A DNA stretch of 64,000 bases from Dolomedes plantarius (GCA_907164885.2 OU015495.1:5392308-5456307); one strand, 5' to 3'. Shown: positions 21,865-33,964, counted from the stretch's first letter. Program-made: numbers and translations. The notes: generated from the letters alone by a model not told the origin.

Positions 21865-23486
21865 TAGAAAGTTTCAATATTTATACAAAGAATGTTTGAA
21901 ATTACTTTACGGTTTATTTTGCTCAGAAAAAAATAATTAAATACTCTCTAAAAATATAATTTAAATATGATTTAATGTCACAGAACTATAGTGAAACTTG
22001 ACGATATAGAAACTGGTTGACCATCGCTTTGAACAATTAGTTTTCTTTCGTGATCATATCCCTTGCATTGAAATGCAGCTGAGATAAACTTGACGAATTC
22101 CCTGCTATGGAAATTAAACCCACCGTGTAAAATAACGTTTCCCTAATACATAATTTGCCTGGAATAGTGTAATGATCAGAATAACGAAGGAGCATCGTAA
22201 CTGAATGAATTTCTAAATCAACAGAGCATTTTTTTTAAAAATTTCTTATTTTAATTTAAACACAATTTTATGTGAAAATTGTGTATTAAAATGTATTCAT
22301 ATTTTTTAAAGTAAATCTCGGTTTAACTAATTATAAAAATTTTTTAAAACTAAATTTTAATTCTAGTATTATACCTGAATCAATAGCAACAGCAAAATTT
22401 TTCACAAAATTAAATGATTGAAAAAAAGTTTTTTTATTGAATCATGAAAAGTTGGACTTATTCAGCAAAGTATCCAAGAGGCTCTGCCCTCCCTGAAAAA
22501 TGCCTATGGCAAATTCAACAGAATATGTCCTTCCACTATCTGAATATACTGTAGAAATAAACTGCAGTGAATTCGCGAAACGTGTACGAGAGATAAAAAT
22601 ATTATCATTAAATTTTTCAGTTAGAAATTTGTTTAAATAAAATCTCTGTGAACCAAATTCATCAAGAAAATCGTTTGAGGGACTGAATGCTGTGTTGCAA
22701 CCCAAACATGTTTGAGATTAAAGAAGCCAAGTGAATAATACCCTTGGCCTCAATATACTCTTAAAATTCTTATTCTTAAAACCTTTGATGTCCTGCTTCA
22801 TAAGCAGAATAGATTTGATAAAAGATCTGCGTATGCAGAATTATATTCATAAGGGTACATAAGACACAAGAGGAGTTCTCTGCAAAATATTATAAACTGC
22901 AATACATGAAGTGCTTGCAACTAACTTCACATGTGCTCGAAGATTCAGTTGGTTCGGACTACACAAATCAGAACAATTTAGTGTATTCTTTCAACAACTG
23001 ATCATTTGCGCTGATATAGTATTGCAAGGGCCAACAGAAATTGTGAAGGTGCCTCAAATCACACCTCAAAGAAATTTTGAATAAAAGCTTCTCAGTATAG
23101 GAAACAGAAAATGATGAGCATATCAATAAAACGACCTTGAAGTTCACAGTTTCCGGAACGTTCTAGGGAGTTAACAATCATAAATATTTTCTTATTATTT
23201 AGAACCAAAACCAATGTTTAAATTTCGTTGGCCTAAAAGAAGATAACAATGCCTAAACGCCAACTTTGGCCTTCTAATGTTAAAAGAAGGCTGAAAATAG
23301 AATAAGATTAAGCTGTGGTCTGGGAGGACTGTAAATGGGAACACCTTTAACTGGTTCGACAAAGGAAAGATATTACAAATAAACGTTATTAATCGTGCAT
23401 ATATTAATATGAAAGATGGCTTTAGAGTCTATGTTGAAAGTCGAAACAAGAGAAAAGCGGATACAAGTTATAAAAACTAAGTAGAG
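21865..23486. other. AT-rich spacer with one protein-like frame
   Basis: Mostly unassigned. A minus-strand frame of 87 codons at 22442-22705 has a fairly protein-like composition (SNDFLDEFGSQRFYLNKFL) and a possible splice acceptor (CAACACAG) just upstream, but it matches no family I know. I do not call it a gene. Confidence 0.35.
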
Positions 23487-23489
23487 TTA

Positions 23490-23710
23490 GGCCGTCTGCA
23501 CACGGAGCAACTCAAAAGAAACTGATAACCGACTCAAATCACAAACCAGTCCGTGATGAGTCGCAACCTATGTAATTGAATGGAGCCACGCACACGGCGC
23601 AACTGGTTACAAACCCGTCGACGGGTTTGTAGGTTGCGACTCATCACGGACTGGTTTGTGATTTGAGTCGGTTATCAGTTTCTTTTGAGTTGCTCCGTGT
23701 GCAGACGGGC
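23490..23710. mobile_element. Palindromic MITE, PIF/Harbinger-like
   Basis: The ends are GGCCGTCTGCACACGGAGCA and, reversed, GCCCGTCTGCACACGGAGCA, with TTA on both sides (23487-23489, 23711-23713). TTA targets are typical of PIF/Harbinger. The arms are near-perfect inverted copies of about 80 bases around a short centre that repeats a CACACGGCGCAAC piece. Confidence 0.75.
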
Positions 23711-23713
23711 TTA

Positions 23714-26230
23714 AATAAATAAATTTACAGCAAATTTTTGAAAGTGCTGATGTTGCAGTTTCGGTAGGAATCACGAGGGATAGTAGATCACCGGTATAAG
23801 TACCCGAAGATGGATCGGTTAAGATAAATAGATTGATTATCTAATAATTTGAGGAAGGGGTCAACATAGTTCGTTGAAAATAAGGCATATCTACATAGGT
23901 CAGACAGCGAGAGAGTCACAGAGGTAGGGAAACAAGACATCTGAACTGCAAGCATTAACTTGCTTATTTTGTTGTCCTGTATCCGCTATAAAGGCTTGCA
24001 CTCTTAGAAGACTTCATTCAGAGTGGAAAATTCGAAAATTATGGGAAGTTTTCAGTCCTGGAGGTTTTAGGAGCTTCTAAAAAGTCAACTCAATAGCATG
24101 CCAATGATGCTTCAAATCATACCTATGGAAAGCATGCATACTGGGTGAAAATCGTAAATAACTTCCGACATTTTCTTATATGCTCCTGATTTGGCCAGAA
24201 TAGCCTTAATTTATGATGGAGTATACAGCTGCTTTCGTAATATCATGATGCTCTACAGGTCTCTGTCATTTTACACTTATTCATGGATAATTACATCTTG
24301 CCACATCACATGAATGCCTTGAATTGTAAATTGTTAATTATATTTTTGGGAGACGTAATTCGTTGGGAAAAACCTTAACAACACCCTATGTAGTGGCTTT
24401 TAGTATTTATCGACGAATGTCATCGATATAGTAGAAAGGATGTGTTTAAAGTTTCAAGTGCTGCCCACGGATTTTGCTGTAAGAAATTAAGTATGAAGAT
24501 TTTGCTTCATGTGATAAAAGAATATAAATAACACAGCTGTAATTAAATGAAGTTTACTCGTAAATCAGAATAACATTTGAGTTTTCAAACAGACATTATT
24601 TATATACTCTAAAGAAAAATTCCTTAAACTAAAATATCTTGAATTAATTATTAATGACCAAAATCATAATTTGCATGTCATGAACTAATTTTTGAATTAG
24701 GATATTTCTATCTGAATCATACTGAAAGCAAAATATAGAAATTGCTTATAATTTTAAGATTCCTAAAAGAATTATTCAAAGAAACGAAACTTTCAATTAA
24801 TAATTCAATTCCCATCTTCCCGTGTATGAAAATTTAACTCAAATAGGTATTTTCTGTTGTCAAATAAGAAAGTACAACACGGTTCCGCATTCTAAGAAAT
24901 TTAATTTCTCTAACATTCAAATACATTATTCATAGAAATGTCGAATATTCTCGTAGATATTTGATTCTACAGCGATACTGAAACTTCAGCAGAAAATGCA
25001 GTTTTAATACGAACGTTGTTCAAACGCGTTATTAAATATGACCATGTAAATAGAAGGTACAATTTTACATGTTAACGAATTACAACAGATGAAAAAATTT
25101 ATTAATGAATTAATTTATAATAAATAGTTTCTCTAGAAAATACCAATATTGACATGATGAGAGATATTCATCAAAAACTCTCGATTTTATGTATTCTGTA
25201 AATGAAATGATACACCCAATTACGTACTTTCAAATAGCTTCATATATCTTTTATTATCTCTATGTTTTTTAGTTAGATGTATTTAAAATAAGCCTTATTT
25301 ACGATTTCAATCCATAAGATAAACCATGCCTTATACTTTAATTTATACATTGATTATATGATGTAATGTTTATAATAATCGATTAATACTATCTTGATAA
25401 CGATTTAAAAAATGAAAAAATGAAACATACATTTTTAGAGGCTGAAAATAAAATGAAATGCTTTAAGCATTTTCGGATAGTTAATATATATGTAACGAAA
25501 AAACGCGTCCTCCAAAATTACTTTTAAAGCCTATTTCAAATTCTCTTTTTAATAAAGCCCAACCCCTTTTTAAAAATTCGACTTAAAAATAAATTGAAAA
25601 TTTATACTGGCCCTTAATGCACGTGCCGATCATTACGCAGGCACTTGATGATAAATTAGGCTTTTTTTCAAATTCTTTCTAACTAAAAGAATGTAGTAAT
25701 GCACGCGTGATCGCGGCAAAACCACGTAACTATTTCACCATACATCACATGAGAAATAGGCCATATGACTGATTCTGCCCAATTAAGTAATTCCGGAAGC
25801 AGGAAAATGTTTATTTTATATCCACTGAACGGAAGACCTTTCTTCGCTTTTTGATAGTTGGACAGTCCAGGAAATCTATGGCTCCTCTCCTAAAATTATA
25901 CATTGCAATGTAATGAGCGTCTTTCCCCTCCACTCTCGAAGTTAAGTCCGGCAATCTTTTGGTACACTCTACAACATGTTCACAACTATTAAACGAATCT
26001 CTAGTATTGCTAATCTGGCTTCAGTCTTCATAATGAATAAATTCCATTAGACAGTGTCTGTGCTAACCATGTCCTTTCTCGCCTCCACGACTGTGTCTCC
26101 TATTCATTAAAATATTTACGTAGCAATCTACATCCTACGATTGACTGCCTATTGTGTGTATGAAATTTTATGCTACAACTCATCGTCCTAGGTACTTCAT
26201 TCTCCATTCCTCATGAAATTATTAGCCGTG
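23714..26230. other. AT-rich spacer, nothing recognised
   Basis: About 2.5 kb with no paired ends, RNA genes or convincing coding sequence. Confidence 0.45.
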
Positions 26231-26232
26231 GC

Positions 26233-26281
26233 CCTATATATATATATATATTATATAATATATATATAGTATATAAGCATA

Positions 26282-26319
<38 letters not shown>

Positions 26320-26327
26320 AATAAATA

Positions 26328-26364
<37 letters not shown>

Positions 26365-26512
26365 TATATATATATAATATATATATATATAATATACACA
26401 TATATATATATATATATAAATAATAAATATAAATATATATATATATTTATATATATATATATATTATATATATAATATATATATATATATTAATATAATA
26501 ATATATATATAT
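26233..26512. repeat. Compound (AT)n microsatellite
   Basis: About 280 bases of AT dinucleotides with scattered AAAT, TATAG and ATAC interruptions. Open frames here are artefacts. Confidence 0.95.
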
Positions 26513-27720
26513 TGATGTAGACTTTTCTATCTACGTGGCGGCGTCTAGGGAGTGTCTAAGAACAACACACTTGAGTCATAAATACGCTACATTTTGTAAA
26601 ACTCAACAACTATTAATTTATTAATGTAGACAGCAATTATGATATTCCGAAGAGCCTACTTTACTGTCTCCGGTACAATATAACAATAATCACGGGATAG
26701 CTTCGCTTCCCTTCAACAGAACAAAAGATCGGGCAGTTATCTCACTCCCGTCAAATACACCACAACGCAGGCCTTGACTCGCCCCGTTGAAATTATAATC
26801 TCTCCCGTGTCTAACACGGAGTCCTAAACACAACCTCCCTCAACGAGGTCTGTCCCTCTCTTCATGCACGAGGTCTGTCCCTCTCTTCATGTCCCTTCTT
26901 TTCATGCACGTTCCAGGAAAATACAACAGTGAACCTGCGGGCGGACCCAAACCGCTGTTGACGCTAGACCAATCAAACTCCAGAGAAATAAGGTCACTTT
27001 TAAAAGGCGCCAATTAGAGCCCTTTTAAATTTAGAGCGATATCAGCGCCAAATTATCAGCGCCAAATTTCAATTGCAGCACGCAATTGAAAGTGCGTCGC
27101 TACGAGAATTAAAAAATTCAGTTAGCTCTGAGTTCTCACGCTAAGACTGGCTACTCCGGCAATTGCAGCCGTGGCTTCGTTTCAAGTCCTCGGTGAGGCA
27201 AAGTGTTTTACTTTCGATTCGGAGAAGAATAGTTCGACACCTCGTCGATTTACTTCGGGCAGAAGTATATTGAAGGCTGAGTTTAGGATCTCAAGCTAAG
27301 AAGCGTTACTCAGGCCCCGTAGCCAGAATTTAAATTCTCGATAAGTCCTTGTGATAGACGATGAGTTTTATTGACTTCCTGTCGACCTCCAGTATCTGAC
27401 ATAGCTTGTTTTATGATCCCAGAAGGTTTTGGATAATTGTTGAGTTTCTGTGGACTTGAATTCTCGCAGAAGTGATCGTGACGCATCCTGAGTTCCCTTG
27501 CACGATCTAAAGAACTTTAGTGCCTGAGTGCAGTTAGACATCTAATATAAACTGAGGTGTGGTAGCTGACTTGTATATCCGCACAGCGTTAGAGAGCATC
27601 GCTCCTGTAATTTTCATAATTTTCATCGACTCAATCATCTTGTAAATAAATCGTTCATTTTAAATATTATTAGATTGTATCGCTGATTTCTTTACGCTAC
27701 CATTCGGTGAATTCTTTACA
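26513..27720 (+). repeat. Probable solo LTR
   Basis: A 1.2-kb block with clearly higher GC than its surroundings runs from TGATGTAGACTTTTC to GAATTCTTTACA, giving TG...CA ends. ATAT occurs directly outside both ends, but in an AT microsatellite that is weak evidence of a duplication. CTTTTAAAAGGCG near 27000 could be a promoter element, and AATAAA at 27643 a polyadenylation signal. A unit of about 24 bp (ACGAGGTCTGTCC...) is repeated in tandem at 26843-26891. No open frame of note is present. Confidence 0.5.
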
Positions 27721-28129
27721 ATATAGTGCCAAGAGACATTTTTGACAGTTAGTTCAACGGATGACAAAAGTACAGCATCATCGAAAATGAATAAAGGATA
27801 AAAAAAAATCCAGGCCAACATTGGCACGTTATCTTAATAAATAAAGTGGATAGATGTGTGGTATTCATAGTAGATATGAAGACATTGGACAAAATGTTTT
27901 TTTTTCATGCCTGGAATAAATCAGTAGTCGGAATACCAGCGAAAATGTTTCAAGACACGAGTTTGCAGACATTATAACCGTCTGATCATTTCAAAATGAA
28001 TTTCTGCTATGCATTTAAAAAATTTTTTTTTGAACGAAGTTCTTTTACGCGGCTAACAGTAGAGTGAACTGGCAGGAATCGTCACGTAACGAAAATGCGT
28101 TATGCCCCCTTCATAAGAGCTTTTTCTCA
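27721..28129. other. Unassigned spacer
   Basis: AT-rich; nothing recognised. Confidence 0.4.
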
Positions 28130-28231
28130 AGCACTCTGTGGCTGAATGGTTATCGCATCGGACTGTGGACCTCTGCAGTCCTGGAGTATGGGACTGCAGA
28201 GATCCCCGATTCAAATCCCCGCACAAGTGCT
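28130..28231 (+). other. tRNA-like sequence (pseudogene or SINE head)
   Basis: A TGGCTGAATGG A-box-like motif at 28139 and a GATTCAAATCC B-box at 28209 are correctly ordered. AGCACT (28130) pairs with AGTGCT (28226) as an acceptor stem. CTGTGGA could be an anticodon loop with GTG. An 11-bp hairpin (CTCTGCAGTCC/GGACTGCAGAG) interrupts the anticodon arm, and the T stem pairs poorly, so it is not a working tRNA gene. Confidence 0.4.
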
Positions 28232-28659
28232 ACCGGCAATTTTAAAACCCTTCACTGCACACTATATCAAAGTTGATACATAAGTTATTTTTCCCCTTTA
28301 TATTAAAAAGCAATATTTTTTATCCACTTGTTCACCTTGTATTAATTTTGAAACATCATAGCAAAGCTTTTAATCACTGTTAGTTACATTTTCATAGTAT
28401 AGATGGCAGCAGGAATACAACTGCGATCTCAGTAAAAGATAGCCGTTCAATTCATACCAGACCTGCCTTAGTATTTGCTATATTTTCTGTATTTTAAAGT
28501 CAGTTTACATCTTTGAAAGTTTTATAAATTTATTTTAGAGGTACGTAGCTTTTATAATTATTAATAAAATACTTCTTTAATCTTTCATAAAAAATTCAAG
28601 TATGATTTCAATTTTATGTACCAAAAATGATACATGGTGTGCTTAAGCCATTTTTTTAA

Positions 28660-29430
28660 GGAAATGGAGGGAAGAAAGTTTTTAACACAGAAAGAAATTC
28701 AGGAACTTATGAACAGATCGTGGAGTGATCATAGTGAAGATGGATCTGATTCAGAAAGCGATGGCAGCACAGGTGATCCTTATTATGAACCAAACAAAGT
28801 TTGTGATGAAATTTTTTATGGTAGTAGTGATTCGGAAGATGAGGTATCATTACTTGATAATAGCGATGTTCTTGATCTGCCTAATGGTTGGAACATGCCA
28901 AAAACTAATAGAAATAATACAGAGAGAACAAAACCTGCAATCAACCGGAAGAAAACTAATTTACTTCTAAATGATGATCAAATTTTATTCCGAGGTGACG
29001 AGAATCTCGCTCCTGAAATTATGAATTTAAACACAACTCTAAATTTTTTAGTTATCTTTTTACAAAAGGTTTGATTGAGCATATAGTTCTAGAAACAAAT
29101 TCATTCAGTGTGCAAAAAATCCTAGAAAAGTGTGTCAATGTAACTAAATTAGAAATTAAACAAAACATTGGTATTTGTATAATGATGTCTATTGTACATG
29201 TACCAAACACTAGGGCATATTGGTCACCTGCCATAGGAAATGATGTAATAAAAGAATCTATGTCATTAAAACACTTTGAAAAGATAAGAGAATTTCTACT
29301 TTTTGACAACAGTAAACAACACCACATGATGACCCTCAGCATGATCGTTTACATAAACTTCGACCAGTTGTAAATACTTTACTTGAAAGATTTTATACCG
29401 TTCCTATGGAATCGCGTCTTTCTGTTTAAA
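28660..29430 (+). pseudogene. piggyBac transposase, N-terminal half
   Basis: The frame opens near 28664 with MEGRKFLTQKEIQELMN, followed by the acidic Ser/Asp/Glu region usual at the start of piggyBac transposases (SDSEDE). After a frameshift near 29050 the DDE-domain start follows: IEHIVLETN, LEIKQNIGICIMMSIVHVP, YWSPAIGNDVI and MSLKHFEKIREFLLF. A second shift near 29320 leads to LHKLRPVVNTLLERF and ESRLSV, then a stop. Normal proteins continue there with a DEQM segment holding the next part of the active site, so the gene is cut off at that point. It is a different piece from the remnant at 7010-7205. No TTAA-flanked ends were identified. Confidence 0.75.
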
Positions 29431-30186
29431 CTTATTTATTGTTTGTTATTGTTTTAATTCACACGGGATTTATATTGTGTCATTAATTTATTTTAGTTGG
29501 TGATTAAATAATAAAATTAATCCGATTAAAAATTATGCTAGGTAACATCTAAATCAAAATAATTAATTTATATATTAAAATTTTTGATTTTAATAAAAAA
29601 TAATTAATTTATATATTAAAAATTTTAATTTTAATAAAATAGAGAGAGAGAGAGAGAGAGAGTTAGTTAGTTAGTTGGTTGGTTGAATGACAGAGGGCTG
29701 CGCTTTTTGGCGTGACAAAAATACACTAATATAATCAATAGAAATCTACATATTAAATCACGTTTAGAGTTGAAAAAATAACGTAAGGAACTTCGTTCCT
29801 GTCGGGGGTCCCCGACCGCAAAATTTTTTTAACGTAGTATTATGTTCCTCCAAAATAGTCCTCCGGAAAGCAAAATTTAAGATGTCCTGCTTCGCGAGAT
29901 ATAATTTTGGCGGCTTGCCAAACCTAGTCTGTATCGCTTGGACAAACGGTAAACAGTTAATCAGAAGAGTACAAAAAGGCGTCAAAATTTTGTCATACAT
30001 ATATGTATATATATACATACTTACATATATATAGATACATAACACATACATGCATACATATATACATACAAAAGAGGTAAGCAACGATAAGTAATCCTAT
30101 GTTAATAACCCGCGGGAGTTTCGTTAGAAGAGACTACCTGATTTTTTTTCTGAAGGTCAGTTATATGATGCTCCCTCTTGAGAAGT
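29431..30186. other. Spacer with (GA)n and ATAC-rich simple repeats
   Basis: It contains (GA)n at 29641-29662 followed by TTAG/TTGG runs, and an ACATAT/ATACAT-rich stretch at 29996-30070. No gene was seen. Confidence 0.6.
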
Positions 30187-30429
30187 TGTGTCCAAACTTT
30201 TTCAACCGCGACCCACTTTCTATAAATAAATAATTAAAAAAATCACCCGAATCCCAGTGAAAATATTTTGGTAGAAACACAGCTTTATAAAAAAAAAAAT
30301 TATGTTGATTTTAAGAGGAAAAAGAAAAACCTGTACATTTTGGTGATTTATATATTTTACAAAATAATAATTTTTTTTTTAAATCAGAGGCACTTGTCGT
30401 CAAACATTCGCCTATACTACTCCGCACTT

Positions 30430-30600
30430 TTTACTGTCCGTTTTATTATGGGGGCTTCATATAGGCGGACAGCAATTCCCCCTATGAACGGACCATATAA
30501 TCGGATGCATATTTCGTGGCGCGACGCCGGCTTTTGATTCGTGCATCCTCAGTACCGAAAACCAGAGGGCTGTACCACAGGGCCACCACAAGCCCTGTAT
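30430..30600 (-). repeat. SINE-like unit with tRNA-derived head
   Basis: On the minus strand GGCTTGTGGTGGCCCTGTGG begins a 66-base tRNA-like fold: GGCTT pairs with AAGCC, an A-box-like GTGGCCCTGTGG is present, and CACGAATCA stands where the B-box should be. A possible anticodon loop gives TCG. A non-tRNA body follows (GGCGTCGCGCCACG onward). An (AAT)n run at 30600-30625 abuts it. Confidence 0.4.
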
Positions 30601-31009
30601 AATAATAATAACAATAATAATAATAAAGTCTTGTTTGCCATCTGAACGTATTTTGGGTAAAAATGTTTCACACCTTATTTAAGGCATCCGACTATGTTTA
30701 AAACATCGATTTTGACGAAAATTCCGAAATTGTTTTTATTCCCTATATTTAAAGATTCTAAATTTACGTTTATAAATCTGCTTCCATTTTTTCGATATGA
30801 TCATTCGAAATTAAATTAGAGTGATTTAAAGACAGCAGCAGCTATGAATTTCAATACAAGTCGAAAATTTTTATTGTGTTTTCCAAAGAACTTGTTTTTC
30901 ATCCAAAATCTACACACATCTTGTGATAACTCAAAATCTAACCATAATATGTCTATGAAACTTTTCGCGTACATTTTTCATAATACTAAGAATGTGATGT
31001 AAAAAAAGA

Positions 31010-32244
31010 TATATATATATATTTTTAAAAAAAATCTTAACGGACATTTTTATAGAGAAAATAATGTAGAAGAAAATATTCAAATTAAATCTAATACAAC
31101 ATACTGAAGAATTTAGTACAGTTAATATAGTACAGTTTGAGGAATATTTCTTTTAACGTATTTTAATATTTTTTTGGATAATGTCCAGTCGTCTTCCGCA
31201 TTACCAAGAAAAAAAATATTTTTTTTGTCTGTTTCGTTGTTATGCAGTTGACGCAAAATTAGTTGAAAGTATCACAAAAAGAAAAAAAAACCACGTGACC
31301 AGCATTTAATAAATTAAATTCTAAAAAGGAATCTTTAAAAATTCACCAAAATTCAGAAATTGGAGGTAAAGATTCGAAAAAGATTTCATTTTAAAGGAAT
31401 TTTTATGATCTCTCTCATGATATAAATTTTATTACCCTCAGATTGTTATTTTAAATCTATATATTTAAGTTGCTAAACCAACTTTTTGGGCAGTTCGTGA
31501 GAGAATACTACTTCATCAAATTACTTCATTTTATCCTTAAACGTAAGACTGTAATCTGTAGATTTGTCAAATTTGATTTTTGTAACCGCAATTTCTATTA
31601 ATTAGCGATAATTTAGAATTATAAATTGATGTTTCAATCTGTCTTTAGAAAATCACTGTTTCTGCGCATGCTCAGTGACATGTTTTAATGATAAACACGT
31701 TTATTCCGAACAGTCTCTCTAGATCTCTCTCTACCATTTTTATTTTTAGGATAATTATATTTGTGAAATATAAGATTAAACCTGATGGAAATTGTTTATT
31801 TCACACTGTTTAATCAGCGATAATTTACAATTATAAAAAATTGCTTTCTGCGCATGGTCAGTGACATTTTAAAATCTTGCTTTAGATACTCACTAAGCAC
31901 GAGGTCACTTAAGCACATATGAGCAGAAATTGTTTCTGCGCATTATTATGACTTTCAACATTTGACAATGATGTGTTGAGTATAATTTGTGTATTACTAC
32001 ATTTATTTACTATCTAGCTGTCATGTTTTGACGCGTATCAACTAATGAAAACTTTAAAGAATGTTACAAAAACAGTATAAAAATTTAATTAAAAAAAATC
32101 TAAGAAGAATTTTTCAAAAATCTCTCTCAGTGAACCCCTACACTATAAGAAGAATCACCATGTAAAATTTCAGCCCTTTAGGTCCTTTGGTTTGGTCCGT
32201 GCGTTATCTGTCAGTCAGTTACGGAACTGTTTAATATATATAGA
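31010..32244 (-). mobile_element. Helitron Hel-A (copy 2), interrupted and 3'-truncated
   Basis: The 5' end TCTATATATATTAAACAG is at 32244 on the minus strand, after A. The sequence continues to 32046, is interrupted by Hel-B at 31456-32045, and resumes to about 31010, where an (AT)n/poly-A stretch replaces the expected last ~130 bases and CTAG end. It belongs to the same subtype as copy 3 (both contain an ACTGTACTATATTAACTG segment). Confidence 0.75.
31456..32045 (+). mobile_element. Helitron Hel-B (copy 2), nested in Hel-A
   Basis: It starts TCTATATATTTAAGTTGC after A (31455) and ends CAACTAA before T (32046), still fitting the CTRR rule. It is 590 bp, against 592 for copy 1. The terminal hairpin is slightly degraded (GTCATGTTTTGAC). 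It lies in opposite orientation to its host Helitron. Confidence 0.8.
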
Positions 32245-32414
32245 TAAAAATCAGAACTTTTTACTTAACCACCAATTAAAGAACACCATAACTGACATAG
32301 TAATGAAATTGAACATTTTAACTGCAATTAATTATATGAGATTTATTCTAAAAACTTACAATTAGTGACATACATAGGTAATTTACATAATGAAATTAAA
32401 CAATTTCATTATGA
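32245..32414 (-). other. 3' untranslated part of the hAT element
   Basis: AT-rich sequence after the hAT stop codon. It contains a small inverted repeat (ATGAAATTAAACAATTTCAT near 32390). Confidence 0.4.
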
Positions 32415-32549
32415 TTAACGAGATTTATGTAGCTGTAACTTTCCACTGACAGTTGTTTGCAGTTGTGGATCAAGTTTACTAGTGGAAATTATCAGCAACG
32501 ACTTCAAATGCTCATCAGTTAATTTGGATCTGTAAACATTTTTTGTATA
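32415..32549 (-). pseudogene. hAT transposase C-terminal end
   Basis: The minus-strand frame reads YRSKLTDEHLKSLLIIST, then SKLDPQLQTTVSGK and ends KSR with TAA at 32415-32417. The YRSRLTDEHLxxxLRI motif closes the C-terminal dimerisation region of hAT transposases related to ZBED/FAM200 proteins. Upstream, the frame is cut by the TA insertion of the Tc1 element. Beyond that Tc1, at 33965 and above, the same frame reads CENPSPKGN, but little more of the protein is recognisable. It is not functional. Confidence 0.6.
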
Positions 32550-33962
32550 CACTCATGGACAAAAAAATTACCGCACCAAGAAATAATTGCGGGATCGTAA
32601 CGAAACTTGCAATGAAGGTACATGTCGGGGAGATATGCAAATGATTAGAAATGCAGCGTGATTGCGCATTACGTATAGCCGGTAGAGGGCGTTGAACATC
32701 GTACTCTGTGGAGTATAAAACAGGTAACCAAAGCTTGTTTGAGTGTGCTGAATCATTTACAAAGGAAGAGCTGAGATAGACATGCCATTACGCCGTGTTC
32801 GAAGACAATATAAGCAGTTGTCGCAGTTTGAGAGGGGGAGAATCGTCGGGATGATGGAAGCTGGGTGGTCAGCTAGGCGAGTAGCTCGTCAATTAGGCTG
32901 CTCTGATTGTGTTGTGAGGAGGTGTTGGGACCAGTGGACCCGAGAGATGTCATGTACACGAAGACCAGGCTCAGGACGCCCACGACAGACCAGTCGTCGA
33001 GAAGACCGCCACATCGTAAGAAGTGCACGCGTACAGCCAACTCCTTCATCGCCCGCCATCCAGGCACAGGTAGCACCTTCACTAGGGGCCTCTGTGTCTT
33101 CTCGAACCATACGAAGGCGCATGGCTGAAGGACAGTTGGTATCGCGGCGCCCATTACTTGTTCTGCCCTTGACGCCCACCCATCGACGCCTCCGTTTGGA
33201 GTTTTGCCGCGCACGAGGAAACTGGACTGCAGCGGAATGGAACCAGGTCGTCTTTAGCGACGAATCCAGATTCAATCTCGGCAGTGATGACAATCGTGTT
33301 AGTGTGTGGAGAGCCCGTGGTGAACGCTTCAATCCTGTCTTTGCTGTACAGCGACACATCGCTCCTACAGCTGGTGTGATGGTATGGGGTGTCATTGCCT
33401 ACAATACACGGTCACCCCTAGTAATTTTCAGTGGCACCATGACATCCCAGCGGTATGTTCATGAAATCCTGCAACCACATGTGTTGCCACTCATGCAACG
33501 GCTCCCAGGAGCCATTTATCAACAAGACAATGCTCGGCCTCATACGGCAATGGTGTCACAAGACTGTCTCCGCACTGTTTCTACCCTTCCCTGGCCTGCC
33601 CGATCCCCAGATTTGTCTCCAATCGAGCATATCTGGGATCATTTGGGACGATTTGTTGGGCATCCCACGAGTTTGAACGAACTAGAGGCAAGGTTACAGC
33701 AAATATGGAACGAAATGTCTCAAGACATCATACAGAACTTGTATGACTCAATTCCCGATCGTATCGCATCGTGCATTCGCGCTAGAGGGGGTCCAACGGA
33801 GTATTAACTCCTCCGTTCTTTTGCCTTTTTCTCTGAAATAAATTATCCTTTTTCTTTAATTTTGTTATCATTTACTTATATCAAAGTAGTCATTACGTAT
33901 GTAAAATTTCGCTTCATTTTGACGACTCCTTCTTGGTGAGGTAATTTTTTTGTCCATGAGTG
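32550..33962 (+). mobile_element. Tc1-like element with intact transposase
   Basis: The ends CACTCATGGACAAAAAAATT and, reversed, the same 20 bases continue to match for about 10 more. TA flanks both sides (32548-32549, 33963-33964). Length is 1413 bp. It interrupts the hAT transposase remnant. A sister copy lies at 34300-35690. A possible leader TATA-like sequence (GTATAAAAC) sits at 32714. Confidence 0.9.
32782..33807 (+). CDS. Tc1-like transposase, intact (DD32E spacing)
   Basis: 341 residues with no interruption, starting MPLRRVRRQYKQLSQFERGR. The first helix-turn-helix spans about 14-52, with an AT-hook-like GRPR at 65-68. The second helix-turn-helix spans about 75-115 (IQAQVAPSLGASVSSRTIRRR). 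The DDE domain has D160 (FSDESRF), D249 (QQDNARPH) and E282 (SPIEHIW). I count 32 residues between the last two, two fewer than the usual Tc1 34. The C-terminus IRARGGPTEY is typical. The ATG lies 232 bases inside the left end. The protein should bind its inverted ends and transpose into TA. The sister copy has lost the frame, so this copy may be the active source. Confidence 0.95.
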   Translation: MPLRRVRRQYKQLSQFERGRIVGMMEAGWSARRVARQLGCSDCVVRRCWDQWTREMSCTRRPGSGRPRQTSRREDRHIVRSARVQPTPSSPAIQAQVAPSLGASVSSRTIRRRMAEGQLVSRRPLLVLPLTPTHRRLRLEFCRARGNWTAAEWNQVVFSDESRFNLGSDDNRVSVWRARGERFNPVFAVQRHIAPTAGVMVWGVIAYNTRSPLVIFSGTMTSQRYVHEILQPHVLPLMQRLPGAIYQQDNARPHTAMVSQDCLRTVSTLPWPARSPDLSPIEHIWDHLGRFVGHPTSLNELEARLQQIWNEMSQDIIQNLYDSIPDRIASCIRARGGPTEY

Positions 33963-33964
33963 TA

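Noticed and set aside
26211..26399. 62-codon Ile/Tyr-rich open frame
   Set aside because: It is a translation of the AT microsatellite.
32873..33395. Two antisense frames of 113 and 168 codons
   Set aside because: Shadows of the intact Tc1 transposase gene on the plus strand.
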